From the NCBI GenBank assembly GCA_963589235.1, contig CAVAJX010000117.1, positions 1-15,498 on the forward strand: a stretch of 15,498 bases of DNA. The letters run 5' to 3'. The stretch comes from CAG-877 sp963589235. Its GTDB lineage: Bacteria > Bacillota_I > Bacilli_A > RF39 > UBA660. Below the pieces are notes generated by a model. That model ran no database searches and was not told the origin of the DNA. It worked only from the letters and a program-made list of their open reading frames with translations. A program made the translations under genes and the position numbers. Below are positions 1 to 6,851 of this stretch, piece after piece (the stretch's first letter is position 1; the number at the start of each line of letters is the position of its first letter).

Positions 1-14
1 CAAATAATTTCATC

Positions 15-77
15 GCCAAACAAAATATAGATAGACTAGCTGATTAAGGATATCTTCTTTCTATATTTCGTTTGGCT
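15..77. repeat. Imperfect inverted repeat, 21-bp arms with 21-nt loop
   Basis: The arm at 15-35 (starting GCCAAAC) is the reverse complement of the arm at 56-76 (ending GTTTGGC), with 19 of 21 positions pairing. The loop is about 20 nt. No T-run follows either arm, so it does not look like a simple rho-independent terminator. It could be a remnant of a transposon end, an RNA hairpin or a protein-binding palindrome; the sequence alone does not decide. The loop is too short for an ordinary invertible promoter. Confidence 0.6.
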
Positions 78-341
78 ATATTAATTATACCATTAATTTC
101 TATTTATCAGTCATAAAGTTTAACACAACCATTTATAAAAAGTTAATGCAATAAGAATATAGACTTGTTGAATAGTTACAAATAGTTGATTTCATTGATA
201 AATAAGGTGAAATAGGCACTACAATTTATGAAATGGATTATTTTCTATATACAGATATGGTTAAAAAAATGAAAATAGTGCTGTTTAAAAAGAAAATGCA
301 ATTATTTTTGTTAAGTATTTTGGTATTATTAAGGAGGATGT
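78..341. other. Noncoding or decayed stretch upstream of a permease remnant
   Basis: I see no convincing coding region here: all frames are broken by frequent stops and any short reading frames lack a ribosome binding site. The stretch ends in a strong AAGGAGG (331-337) placed 8 nt before an ATG at 346, but that ATG opens only 26 codons before a stop at 424-426. Given the permease remnant that follows, this is most easily read as degraded sequence of the 5' part of that gene or as a deletion scar. Confidence 0.4.
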
Positions 342-820
342 TTGCATGGAAGAAGAATTAATAATTCCAATTTTATTCTTTTTTATAGATGCTTTAAGAG
401 TTGTGTTACATCTGTGTTATCTATGATGCGTAAAATGATTATGTTAGTTATTTTCTTCGCTATTTTACCTGGTGTAATTATTATTTATAACATGGGTATT
501 TTATCTTATAGCGAGAAACAATATCAATTTGCTACTCTAAAAGTATTAGGATTTACAGATAAGAAAATTAAACATGTTTTTATAGAACAAAATATTTGGA
601 TGTATCAATAATGATAGGTTTGCCTTCTGGATACTTCTTAACTTCTTGGTTATTTAAAGTATGTTTAGATGAGGCATTTGATTTTTCAGTACATATAAAT
701 GCTAGTACTTATATTTTAGCTAGTATTATGACTTTTATAGTTTCATATTTAGTTTCTAGATATTTAGCTAGAAAAGTTAAAAGTATTGATATGTTTAGTA
801 GTTTAAAAGGTAATGAATAG
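342..820 (+). pseudogene. FtsX/MacB-type ABC transporter permease, truncated and frameshifted remnant
   Basis: Two overlapping reading frames together give the C-terminal end of an FtsX-family permease. The first (342-611) carries a hydrophobic segment MLVIFFAILPGVIIIYNMGI followed by LSYSEKQYQFATLKVLGF, the typical cytoplasmic 'ATLKVLGF' turn of this family, and FIEQNIW. The second (from about 602 to 820) continues with GLPSGYFLTSWLF, a last membrane segment and the ending SIDMFSSLKG. Joining them needs a single-base change: one base appears lost near 600, after the Trp codon TGG (597-599). The family's N-terminal membrane helix and large extracellular domain are absent, so only about 150 residues of a normally much longer protein remain. 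FtsX-type permeases pair with an ATPase to export peptides or lipids or to confer antimicrobial-peptide resistance; no ATPase gene is visible here. A sequencing or assembly error could explain the frameshift but not the missing N-terminus. Confidence 0.72.
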
Positions 821-850
821 GTACATATTAATAATATGTATCTTTTTTTT
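821..850 (+). terminator. Rho-independent terminator after the permease remnant
   Basis: A palindrome TACATATTA/TAATATGTA lies immediately after the TAG stop codon and is followed by C and eight T residues. The stem is AT-rich and therefore weak, but the position and T-run are typical. Confidence 0.7.
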
Positions 851-914
851 GACGTAAAGTGAAATTATTATGAACTTGTTTTAGTAAGAAAAGAAAAAAA
901 ATCATTTTTATGTC

Positions 915-943
915 TTGCTAAAGGTCGAAAAGTTTATTATAAT
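915..943 (+). promoter_or_regulatory. Sigma-A type promoter for the surface-protein operon
   Basis: The -35 element TTGCTA (915-920) and the perfect -10 TATAAT (938-943) are separated by 17 bp. Transcription would start near 950, giving a leader of about 40 nt before the first coding region. No other promoter of this quality is seen before the terminator at 2745. Confidence 0.75.
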
Positions 944-992
944 TAAATAGACATAGTAGGAAAGGTGGCGGGTGATACATTAACAGAAATGA

Positions 993-1709
993 ATGGTGAA
1001 AGTTATGAAGAATAATGGTGTTGAAGTAGAAGCTCAAAAGATATATAAACGCAAACTATTTGTTAGGATAGTCAAGATTGCTTTTTTACTATTATTAATT
1101 TTAATTTCAGTTATTTATTTGTTTTTGTATATCATTTACGCTGGAGGAAGATTTACTGTATCTTTAGATAAAAATATGTCTAATCGAAAAAATGTATTTT
1201 TATCGGAGAATGGTAATGTAAAAAATAAAGCAAGAAAGTTATCGGCTGATACTATTGAATATATGGATAATATTTCAATAAACTGGTTACCTACTGATAT
1301 TGATAATGAAAAGATTACTGGTGGTCATAATGGGGATAATTATATTGCATATACTTTCTATGTAATTAATTCTGGAAAAGAAAAAGTTAATTATTGGTAT
1401 GAAATAGATATTGATGATACTATTAAAAATGTTGATGAAGCCATAAGAATTATGATTTATCGTAATGGTGAGAAGACAGTTTATGCAAAAAAAAGTAAAG
1501 AAACTGGATTGGCTGAGACTGGTACTAAGAAGTTTGTTTCATCAAAGATAGCTGTTCTTGAACAGAGAAAAAATTTTAAGCCAAATAGCAAAGACAGATA
1601 CACGGTTGTTGTTTGGATTGAAGGCGATGATCCTGAATGTAAAAATGATTTGCTTGGCGGAGAAATTAAATTACATATGGATTTCACAGAAGAACATGTT
1701 GACAAATAA
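993..1709 (+). CDS. Membrane-anchored extracellular protein sharing a C-terminal motif with the TasA-like protein
   Basis: This 238-residue protein has a basic, cytoplasmic-type N-terminus, one membrane segment at about residues 26-50 ending in IIYA-GGRF, and a soluble domain that would lie outside the cell. The domain ends in VVWIEGDDPEC (Cys216) followed by an LLGGEIKLHMDF strand, matching the end of the next gene's product in length and pattern. IIYA could be a signal peptidase site, so it may be either cleaved or membrane-anchored. Its place directly before a TasA-like gene (14 nt gap) resembles TapA in Bacillus subtilis, an accessory and anchoring protein of matrix fibres; no clear sequence similarity to TapA is visible, so that role is inference. 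The start is uncertain. A TGA immediately precedes the ATG at 993, and the best Shine-Dalgarno-like sequence (AAAGGTGGCGGGTGAT, 961-976) is farther away than usual. The ATG at 1005 is an alternative, and a short overlapping frame (ATG 989 to TAA 1015) fits that site slightly better. Confidence 0.85.
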   Translation: MVKVMKNNGVEVEAQKIYKRKLFVRIVKIAFLLLLILISVIYLFLYIIYAGGRFTVSLDKNMSNRKNVFLSENGNVKNKARKLSADTIEYMDNISINWLPTDIDNEKITGGHNGDNYIAYTFYVINSGKEKVNYWYEIDIDDTIKNVDEAIRIMIYRNGEKTVYAKKSKETGLAETGTKKFVSSKIAVLEQRKNFKPNSKDRYTVVVWIEGDDPECKNDLLGGEIKLHMDFTEEHVDK

Positions 1710-1723
1710 GGAGTGAAGAGGAT

Positions 1724-2731
1724 ATGGAAAAAAGAAATTCTAAAAAGAGAAAAAAGAGTAAGAAAATATTTATTGCAATATTGATGATTTTATTTACTGG
1801 CGTTATTTTAACAGCAAGTACTTATGCATGGTTTACTGCTAATAAAACAGTTACTGTAAGTGAAATTGATGTTAATGTTACTACTTCTGAAGGTTTGCAA
1901 ATTTCTACTGATGCTGTTAATTGGAAAACGGTAATATCTAATGATGATATTAAAGGAGCAACTTGGACAGGTGTTGTTAATCAATTACCACAAAATACAG
2001 CAAGTATTAAACCTACTTCTACTATAGGTGAAGTTGATGGTACAACTGGATTTATGAAAATGTTTGTTGGTACTGTTGATTCTAATGATGCTGGTAATTA
2101 TATTTTAACAGCTGAACAAAGTATAGAAACAAATACTACTACTGATGGTAACTTTGTTGTATTTGATTTATTCTTCCAAACTAATTCTGCTGCTTCTGTA
2201 TACTTAACATCTAATTCAACAGTTGGTGCATTTGGTACTGCTACTGGTATTCAAAATGCTTCACGTGTAGGATTTGTTGTACAAGGACATGCTGATGCTG
2301 GATCTGAAACTGCTACTGTTAGAGCTTTAAAAGCTGCTTCTACTGTAAAACCTGTAATTTGGGAACCTAATTATGATGTTCATACTGCTGCTGCTGTAAA
2401 GCATGCGTCTGACGTTTATCAAATTACTACTGCTCAAACTGGTGGCTCTAAACTTGCTTATGTAGGTGTTAAAGCAACTATTACTAAGGCTGATAATCAA
2501 GCTTTAAATTCAACTGAAGCTACTTATTTTAGTTCAATTACTCCTGATATTTATAGTGTTGCTGCTGGTATTCCAACTGATGCTTATGAAAGAGTATTTG
2601 ATTTAGAAGCTGGTATTACAAAGGTAAGAGTTTATATGTGGGTTGAAGGACAAGATGTTGACTGTGAAGATAATGCTTCTGGAGGTTCTGTAGCTTATAA
2701 CTTACAATTCAGTACGAATGAAAAGGCATAA
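1724..2731 (+). CDS. TasA/camelysin-like secreted protein with SipW-type signal peptide
   Basis: This 335-residue protein starts with a very basic segment, then a hydrophobic core at residues 15-31 and STYA-WFTANKTVTVSEID. This is the layout of SipW-dependent signal peptides, in which cleavage follows an alanine and the mature protein opens with a short 'xFT(D/A)' stretch leading into a beta strand. The mature part is rich in Thr, Ser, Ala and Asn, predicted mostly beta, and ends in MWVEGQDVDC (Cys314) and GGSVAYNLQF, equivalent to the end of the preceding protein. By family knowledge, TasA and camelysin (CalY) are secreted, self-assembling matrix or fibre proteins processed by SipW, and a SipW-family peptidase is encoded at 6852. 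It is co-transcribed with the upstream gene: its Shine-Dalgarno AAGGAG (1708-1713) overlaps that gene's stop codon, and a terminator follows. Fibre formation is inferred; the signal type is directly visible. Confidence 0.85.
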   Translation: MEKRNSKKRKKSKKIFIAILMILFTGVILTASTYAWFTANKTVTVSEIDVNVTTSEGLQISTDAVNWKTVISNDDIKGATWTGVVNQLPQNTASIKPTSTIGEVDGTTGFMKMFVGTVDSNDAGNYILTAEQSIETNTTTDGNFVVFDLFFQTNSAASVYLTSNSTVGAFGTATGIQNASRVGFVVQGHADAGSETATVRALKAASTVKPVIWEPNYDVHTAAAVKHASDVYQITTAQTGGSKLAYVGVKATITKADNQALNSTEATYFSSITPDIYSVAAGIPTDAYERVFDLEAGITKVRVYMWVEGQDVDCEDNASGGSVAYNLQFSTNEKA

Positions 2732-2744
2732 TAATTTGTAAAAT

Positions 2745-2769
2745 AAGACCTTCAGTAGAAGGTCTTTTA
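2745..2769 (+). terminator. Rho-independent terminator of the TasA-like operon
   Basis: A perfect 9-bp stem AAGACCTTC/GAAGGTCTT with a 4-nt loop AGTA is followed by TTAT, placed 14 nt after the stop codon. The T-run after the stem is short. Confidence 0.85.
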
Positions 2770-2791
2770 TTCTATTGTACGAGGTGTTTAA

Positions 2792-2926
2792 ATGAAAGAA
2801 GAATTAGTAGATGTTTCAGAATTGAATAATGAAGAATTAATTGAATTATATGAAGAAATACTTAAACATATTAAATACTTAAATGATAACATTCTAGATG
2901 AAAGTGAAGGTACTACTAATGGATAA
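2792..2926 (+). CDS. Small acidic helical protein of unknown function (44 aa)
   Basis: A 44-residue frame starts at ATG 2792, five bases after GAGGTG (2781-2786), and ends at TAA 2924-2926. The product (MKEELVDVSELNNEELIELY... ending ESEGTTNG) is strongly acidic and reads as a single amphipathic helix with regularly spaced Leu and Ile, suggesting a coiled-coil or protein-binding role. It overlaps the next gene by 8 nt, an arrangement typical of translational coupling, so the two products probably act together. No family can be named. No clear promoter is visible between the upstream terminator and this gene, so its transcription may depend on readthrough. Confidence 0.7.
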   Translation: MKEELVDVSELNNEELIELYEEILKHIKYLNDNILDESEGTTNG

Positions 2927-4577
2927 ACAAACTATTATTAATAAAAATATTTCTATTGATGTTAAACATATAGATGGATTTGAATTAGAGCTTAAATCTG
3001 GTACTAAGAAAATGAAAGAAAAATTTCATAGGGATGCTATTAAAGAAAGAAATGCTTATGTTAATAAAGAATTAGATAAATTTTCTAAATATCAAAAAGA
3101 TGTTTATAATTTAATTAAAAATAAAGTTAATGAAATTTATCCAACAGATAATACTTTTGAATATGATAAGTATCGTAAAGTTTTATCTAATTATAAAACT
3201 GTCATTATATTTAATAATGATAAATATAGTTCTTTTTTTAAACTTAATATTTTTAGTTTAATCAGTAAAATCGATAAGGATGACAGTGTTTCATTAAATG
3301 ATATTAATAATATTTTAAGTAATATTTTTAATATATTTAAAGATGCGGGAGTTAGTCTTAGTGCTGATGATTTTTCTTATTCTATGTTTACTTATGAATA
3401 TATGTCATTATTCATTAATTCTTTTGGTAATAATAATTTTAATGATATTATGAAGAATTCTTTTGATAATATTTATTGGGAATGTCCTGATATTATTAAA
3501 CATTTAAAACTTAATTTATGGTTTCTTATGGACAAATATAAAGATAAGTTGGATAGCTATTGTAAAACTAAGGCATTTGATCTTTTGAATTCGACTGGTT
3601 TGTCTAAAAATGAATTGCTTAATAGTTATTTAAAGAATGTTAGTAATTTGGATAAGATTCTTTCTAGGGATGATTTTAATAATTTAGAAATGTTTATGTC
3701 TAAAAAGAAAAATATTTTAGATTATTTAGCTGATAGTTCTACAAGAACTAAAAATTTTGATCAGTTTGTAATTGATGGAGTTTTTTCTGATATAACTGAT
3801 ACTTCTAAATTTTATAATGTCATGGTTGATTTAGCTCATACTCTTAGTGTTTTAAAGATGTATTATAGATATGAGTTTATTATTAAAGATATGCAAGATA
3901 AATATAATAAACGTAATGAAAATAAGACTTTGTATGAACAAAAACTTAAAGAGATTAAAACTGAAGAGGCTAAGAGAAGTAAGATTTATAATGATTATCT
4001 TAAAGCTACTGGCAAAAAAGGATTGTTTCATCGAGTAAATCTTCAAAAAGAGAAGAGTACTAAGTTAGCAATAAATGAGGAAATATCAAAATTAGTTACT
4101 TTATATGATGAATTACATGATTTAGAAATAGTTGATATGATTAATAAGAATATTACTAATGTTTCTAGTTTATATGATTTATTAGCTTTAAGTTATAATT
4201 CTTATTATTATTTGGAAAAGATGTTTAAAGAACATTTTAGTGAAAATATTAATTTTTCTTTTGATGAAGAATTAGATAAGTTTTTTGATTTTATTTATAG
4301 TCCATATAATGAGTTTTTAACTAAGATTTATGCATTTACTAATTCTTCTGTTGCTTTTGTTATAGTTGATAAATATAGATTATTAGGTATTAATGTCACA
4401 AGTGATAATATTAGTAACGATTCATTAGATGCTTTTATGGATACAGTTAATTATGTAAAGACTGTTTATGATGTTTCTAAAAGTAAATTATCTTTAGAGA
4501 ATATTAATTTTATTATTAAGTTTAAAAACTTTGATCCTGTTGAAGACAAGGATGATGTTAACGAGGATATACTTTAG
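2919..4577 (+). CDS. Large helical cytoplasmic protein of unknown function
   Basis: From ATG 2919 this encodes 552 residues. An upstream in-frame ATG at 2898 exists, but 2919 is preferred because GAAGG (2906-2910) lies 8 nt before it and it overlaps the stop of the 44-residue gene in the way coupled genes do. No signal peptide or membrane segment is apparent. The protein is rich in Lys, Asp, Asn, Phe and Tyr and looks almost entirely alpha-helical. A charged coiled-coil-like segment covers about residues 325-410 and includes YEQKLKEIKTEEAKRSKIYN. I recognise no catalytic motif and no family. The size and helical build fit a scaffold or partner-binding protein; that is a guess. The gene ends without a convincing terminator, and a new promoter follows at about 4598. 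Confidence 0.8.
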   Translation: MDKQTIINKNISIDVKHIDGFELELKSGTKKMKEKFHRDAIKERNAYVNKELDKFSKYQKDVYNLIKNKVNEIYPTDNTFEYDKYRKVLSNYKTVIIFNNDKYSSFFKLNIFSLISKIDKDDSVSLNDINNILSNIFNIFKDAGVSLSADDFSYSMFTYEYMSLFINSFGNNNFNDIMKNSFDNIYWECPDIIKHLKLNLWFLMDKYKDKLDSYCKTKAFDLLNSTGLSKNELLNSYLKNVSNLDKILSRDDFNNLEMFMSKKKNILDYLADSSTRTKNFDQFVIDGVFSDITDTSKFYNVMVDLAHTLSVLKMYYRYEFIIKDMQDKYNKRNENKTLYEQKLKEIKTEEAKRSKIYNDYLKATGKKGLFHRVNLQKEKSTKLAINEEISKLVTLYDELHDLEIVDMINKNITNVSSLYDLLALSYNSYYYLEKMFKEHFSENINFSFDEELDKFFDFIYSPYNEFLTKIYAFTNSSVAFVIVDKYRLLGINVTSDNISNDSLDAFMDTVNYVKTVYDVSKSKLSLENINFIIKFKNFDPVEDKDDVNEDIL

Positions 4578-4597
4578 TGTAAAGTAATGTTAAATAC

Positions 4598-4628
4598 TTG
4601 GCTTTTTATTAATATTTTGGTATATAAT
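4598..4628 (+). promoter_or_regulatory. Promoter upstream of the three-gene helical cluster
   Basis: TTGGCT (4598-4603) lies 17 bp before TATATA (4621-4626), which is preceded by TGG as in extended -10 promoters. TATAAT at 4623-4628 is an overlapping alternative with 19-bp spacing, and a second TATAAT occurs at 4634-4639. Several overlapping AT-rich choices make the exact start unclear. Confidence 0.5.
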
Positions 4629-4658
4629 ATAATTATAATATGAAGGTTGGTGATTCGT

Positions 4659-5000
4659 TTGGCAATAATACAATTAGAAAGTCAAATTCTTAATATGAAT
4701 GATGTTTATAAGGTTTATGGTAAAGATACGGGTGAAGTTAATAATCTTGCGGATGAATTTTTTTCCAAAGCAATTGCTTTATGTGATAAATATTCAACAG
4801 ATGATGAGATAATTAAAATTGGTGATGTAGGTACTAGTGATCTTTTTTATCTTTTAAAAGGTGAACTTGAGGTATTACAAATGGGAATTAAAGATTATTG
4901 TGCCGCAAGAAGAGAAGCGTTTCAAGAAGTGGTTAATCAGGAAAAAGCCGACTATAATGATTATGTGGCACATCTTGGTGATTGGTACAATTATATGTGA
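4659..5000 (+). CDS. Small helical protein of unknown function (113 aa), TTG start
   Basis: The likely start is TTG 4659 (TTGGCA), because AAGGTTGGTGAT (4643-4654) places the ribosome binding core about 8 nt upstream. TTG 4647 and GTG 4650 are in frame but lie inside that site. The product has about 113 residues, no signal peptide and no membrane segment, and consists of predicted helices. It ends in YVAHLGDWYNYM. The stop is TGA, which argues that TGA is not read as Trp in this genome. Size and helical build recall the small helical partner proteins encoded in front of type VII (WXG100/LXG) substrates, but no WXG motif is present in the usual central position, so this is only a weak analogy. 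The next gene follows after 19 nt, so the two are co-transcribed. Confidence 0.78.
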   Translation: MAIIQLESQILNMNDVYKVYGKDTGEVNNLADEFFSKAIALCDKYSTDDEIIKIGDVGTSDLFYLLKGELEVLQMGIKDYCAARREAFQEVVNQEKADYNDYVAHLGDWYNYM

Positions 5001-5019
5001 TGATTGAGGGTGATAAAAA

Positions 5020-6264
5020 ATGAGTAATGCTAATAATAATTATAAATCTTACGGTTCAGATATTTATATGAAAGAAGATACATACATTGATAGCGTTTTA
5101 GATGAAATAGAAGATATTGTTTCTCTTGCTAAAAAAACATTTGATTCAATATATGTTGCTGAACATGAAATATTACAAAAAAAAGGCGAGTATTCATTTG
5201 TTAAAAATTTTAATTCTTATATAACTCAATATTTTTTAGATAATACTTATAGTTCAAAAGTTTATAGTGATGGAGGAACTGTTGCTTCTTATTCTGAAAT
5301 TTTTGATGATAAAATAAGAGAAAAATATGATAATGATTTATATTTTTATGTTAAAAGAGAAAAGTACAGTTTTGGACGTTTATATGGTGCTATTAGAGAA
5401 TTAAGGGAGGCTGTTTCTAATTATTCAAAAGGTATTGATGTTAGTTCTTCTATAGAAATTATTAATACTTTGAATCCAGGTCATATATCAACTTCAAGTT
5501 ATTCTGGATATTCAGGATCTACTTATACCGCTCCTACTTTATCAACAACTACTGTTCCAGCAATTGATTCAATTGTTGATGTTAAAAAGACTGATGCGAT
5601 TGATGGTGCTGAAAATATTGCATTAGAAGATAGTGTTACTGATAACATTCTTAATGTTTCAGCTGATAACTTATTAGAGAGTGCAGTTAAGGAAACTAAT
5701 GGTGATGATGCTATTATTTCTTCTAAAGGTCTTTCTTCTGTTTTGTCAGGACTTAGTTCTGGTACTGCTTCTGCTTTATCTAGTGCTGGTGTTATTTCTA
5801 CTGGTCTTGGAAAAACTAGTTCAGTAGTTTCCAAAATTGGTAAAAGTGCTAATGAGTTAAAGAAAAAAGATACTGATGAAGTAATTGAAGCAGAAGAGCC
5901 TATAACTAGTTTAGGTGACACCGATGAAGATGAAGATTTATTAGGAGAAATTGTATCTGATGTTGAATCTTTTGTCGCTCCTCAGGTAAATACTACTATT
6001 AATGGTAAGAAAGTTAAATCAAAATCTGGAGCAAGCTTCGCTATTCCAGCAGTAGCTGGTGTTGGTGTTGCATCAGCTGGTGCAATTGGTGGTAAAGTTT
6101 ATATGGATAAAAAGAATAATAATAACGATGATGAAAATAATGATGATGATGATGAGAATGTATTTGATGATTTTGAGTTTGATGAACAAACAAATGTAGA
6201 AAATACTGGAAATGATGAAAATGTTGTTGATTTTAAGAATAAAATAATGGACGATAATTTATAG
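5020..6264 (+). CDS. Unknown protein with helical N-domain, glycine-zipper membrane helix and acidic tail
   Basis: This 414-residue protein starts at ATG 5020, about 7 nt after GAGGGTG. The first ~145 residues look helical (VLDEIEDIVSLAKKTFDSIY; FGRLYGAIRELREAVSNY). A Ser/Thr/Tyr-rich linker follows (about 150-185), then a long low-complexity stretch rich in Ser, Gly, Val and Asp. One hydrophobic glycine-rich segment, FAIPAVAGVGVASAGAIGG (about 340-358), is followed by KVYMDKK and a 49-residue tail dominated by Asp and Asn. No N-terminal signal is seen, so the C-terminal segment could be a tail-anchor, a pore-like or membrane-active helix, or a secretion-linked helix. The positive residues after the helix suggest the acidic tail stays cytoplasmic. 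The small helical gene before it is 19 nt away. An A8 run in the coding sequence near 5176-5184 could permit slippage. I do not recognise the family. Confidence 0.8.
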   Translation: MSNANNNYKSYGSDIYMKEDTYIDSVLDEIEDIVSLAKKTFDSIYVAEHEILQKKGEYSFVKNFNSYITQYFLDNTYSSKVYSDGGTVASYSEIFDDKIREKYDNDLYFYVKREKYSFGRLYGAIRELREAVSNYSKGIDVSSSIEIINTLNPGHISTSSYSGYSGSTYTAPTLSTTTVPAIDSIVDVKKTDAIDGAENIALEDSVTDNILNVSADNLLESAVKETNGDDAIISSKGLSSVLSGLSSGTASALSSAGVISTGLGKTSSVVSKIGKSANELKKKDTDEVIEAEEPITSLGDTDEDEDLLGEIVSDVESFVAPQVNTTINGKKVKSKSGASFAIPAVAGVGVASAGAIGGKVYMDKKNNNNDDENNDDDDENVFDDFEFDEQTNVENTGNDENVVDFKNKIMDDNL

Positions 6265-6310
6265 TTGAAATGTATAAACTATTTTATACTAAGTGAGTAG
6301 GAGATTTAAA

Positions 6311-6751
6311 ATGGAAAAGAAAAATTCTAATTATGCATATGTTCATTTTTTAAAGGGTGTTGATGAAATTGATCACACTATTGATGGTAGAATGGTACAA
6401 CTAAATTATCCTTTGTTAGAAGGTAAGGTTGATTTGGTTACTGTTAGTGAATATGAAAGATTAAAGAGAGATTTTCCCGATCGTATTAAAGGTGCCGTTA
6501 TTGAACAAGATAATTTAATGAATGTTGTTAATTTGTTTTTTGAAAAATTGAAAGAAGATATTCAAGAATTGCCTCAAGTTGGTGAAGAAACAAATTTTAG
6601 ATATGGATATTTAAGAGATGAATTTGTATTTGATAATGTTTTAAAACAAAGTAGTAATACAGACCGTTCAGTAGATGATTTAGTAAATAAGTTTATGATG
6701 TTACAACAATGTGTTAGAGATGATCAAAGACGATGCTCAAAAAAGAAGTAA
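6311..6751 (+). CDS. Conserved-looking protein of unknown function (146 aa)
   Basis: ATG 6311 is chosen because AGGAG (6299-6303) lies 7 nt upstream; the in-frame GTG at 6293 would lie upstream of that site. The 146-residue product has a compact, mixed strand/helix N-terminal half (YAYVHFLKGVDEIDHTIDG; DLVTVSEYERLKRDFPDRI) and a helical C-terminal half (NLMNVVNLFFEKLKEDIQEL; DDLVNKFMMLQQCVRDDQRR), ending in a basic tail CSKKK. There is no signal peptide or membrane segment, so it is probably cytoplasmic. It is the last gene before a strong terminator and has no promoter of its own, so it likely belongs with the two genes before it. No known motif is recognised. Confidence 0.75.
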   Translation: MEKKNSNYAYVHFLKGVDEIDHTIDGRMVQLNYPLLEGKVDLVTVSEYERLKRDFPDRIKGAVIEQDNLMNVVNLFFEKLKEDIQELPQVGEETNFRYGYLRDEFVFDNVLKQSSNTDRSVDDLVNKFMMLQQCVRDDQRRCSKKK

Positions 6752-6762
6752 TTTATAATTAG

Positions 6763-6786
6763 CCAGGGAAAAATTCCCTGGTTTTT
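6763..6786 (+). terminator. Strong rho-independent terminator
   Basis: A perfect 8-bp stem CCAGGGAA/TTCCCTGG with an AAA loop is followed by five T residues, starting 12 nt after the preceding stop codon. Confidence 0.93.
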
Positions 6787-6809
6787 GTATGGTATTTTGT
6801 ATTTTACTA

Positions 6810-6818
6810 TGTTATAAT
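6810..6818 (+). promoter_or_regulatory. Extended -10 promoter for the sipW-giant surface protein operon
   Basis: TGTTATAAT is a perfect TATAAT preceded by the TGn extension. No good -35 hexamer stands at the normal distance (TGGTAT at 6790-6795 is poor), as is common for extended -10 promoters. Transcription would begin near 6825, just ahead of the signal peptidase gene. Confidence 0.6.
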
Positions 6819-6851
6819 TGATAATGAAAGAATAGATAGAGTGGTGGTTTG

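Noticed and set aside
346..426. 26-codon frame with a strong AAGGAGG site (MEEELIIPILFFFIDAL...)
   Set aside because: It overlaps the permease remnant in another frame and stops quickly; better explained as part of the decayed region than as a gene, though a tiny membrane peptide cannot be excluded.
1481..4046. Reverse-strand frames at 1481-1705 and 3852-4046
   Set aside because: Antisense to well-supported genes, and the translations show only composition-driven sequence.
4578..4612. Possible terminator AAGTA...TACTT followed by CTTTTTATT after the 552-residue gene
   Set aside because: The stem is only 5 bp of AT-rich sequence with an 8-nt loop, too weak to claim; it also overlaps the promoter region of the next gene.
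5176..5184. A8 run in the 414-residue gene as a phase-variation tract
   Set aside because: Poly-A runs of this length are common in such AT-rich DNA, the frame is intact, and there is no sign of alternative products.
5523..5921. 132-codon reverse-strand open frame
   Set aside because: It lies wholly within the 414-residue gene on the other strand, in its low-complexity Ser/Gly-rich part, and has no ribosome binding site or partner gene.
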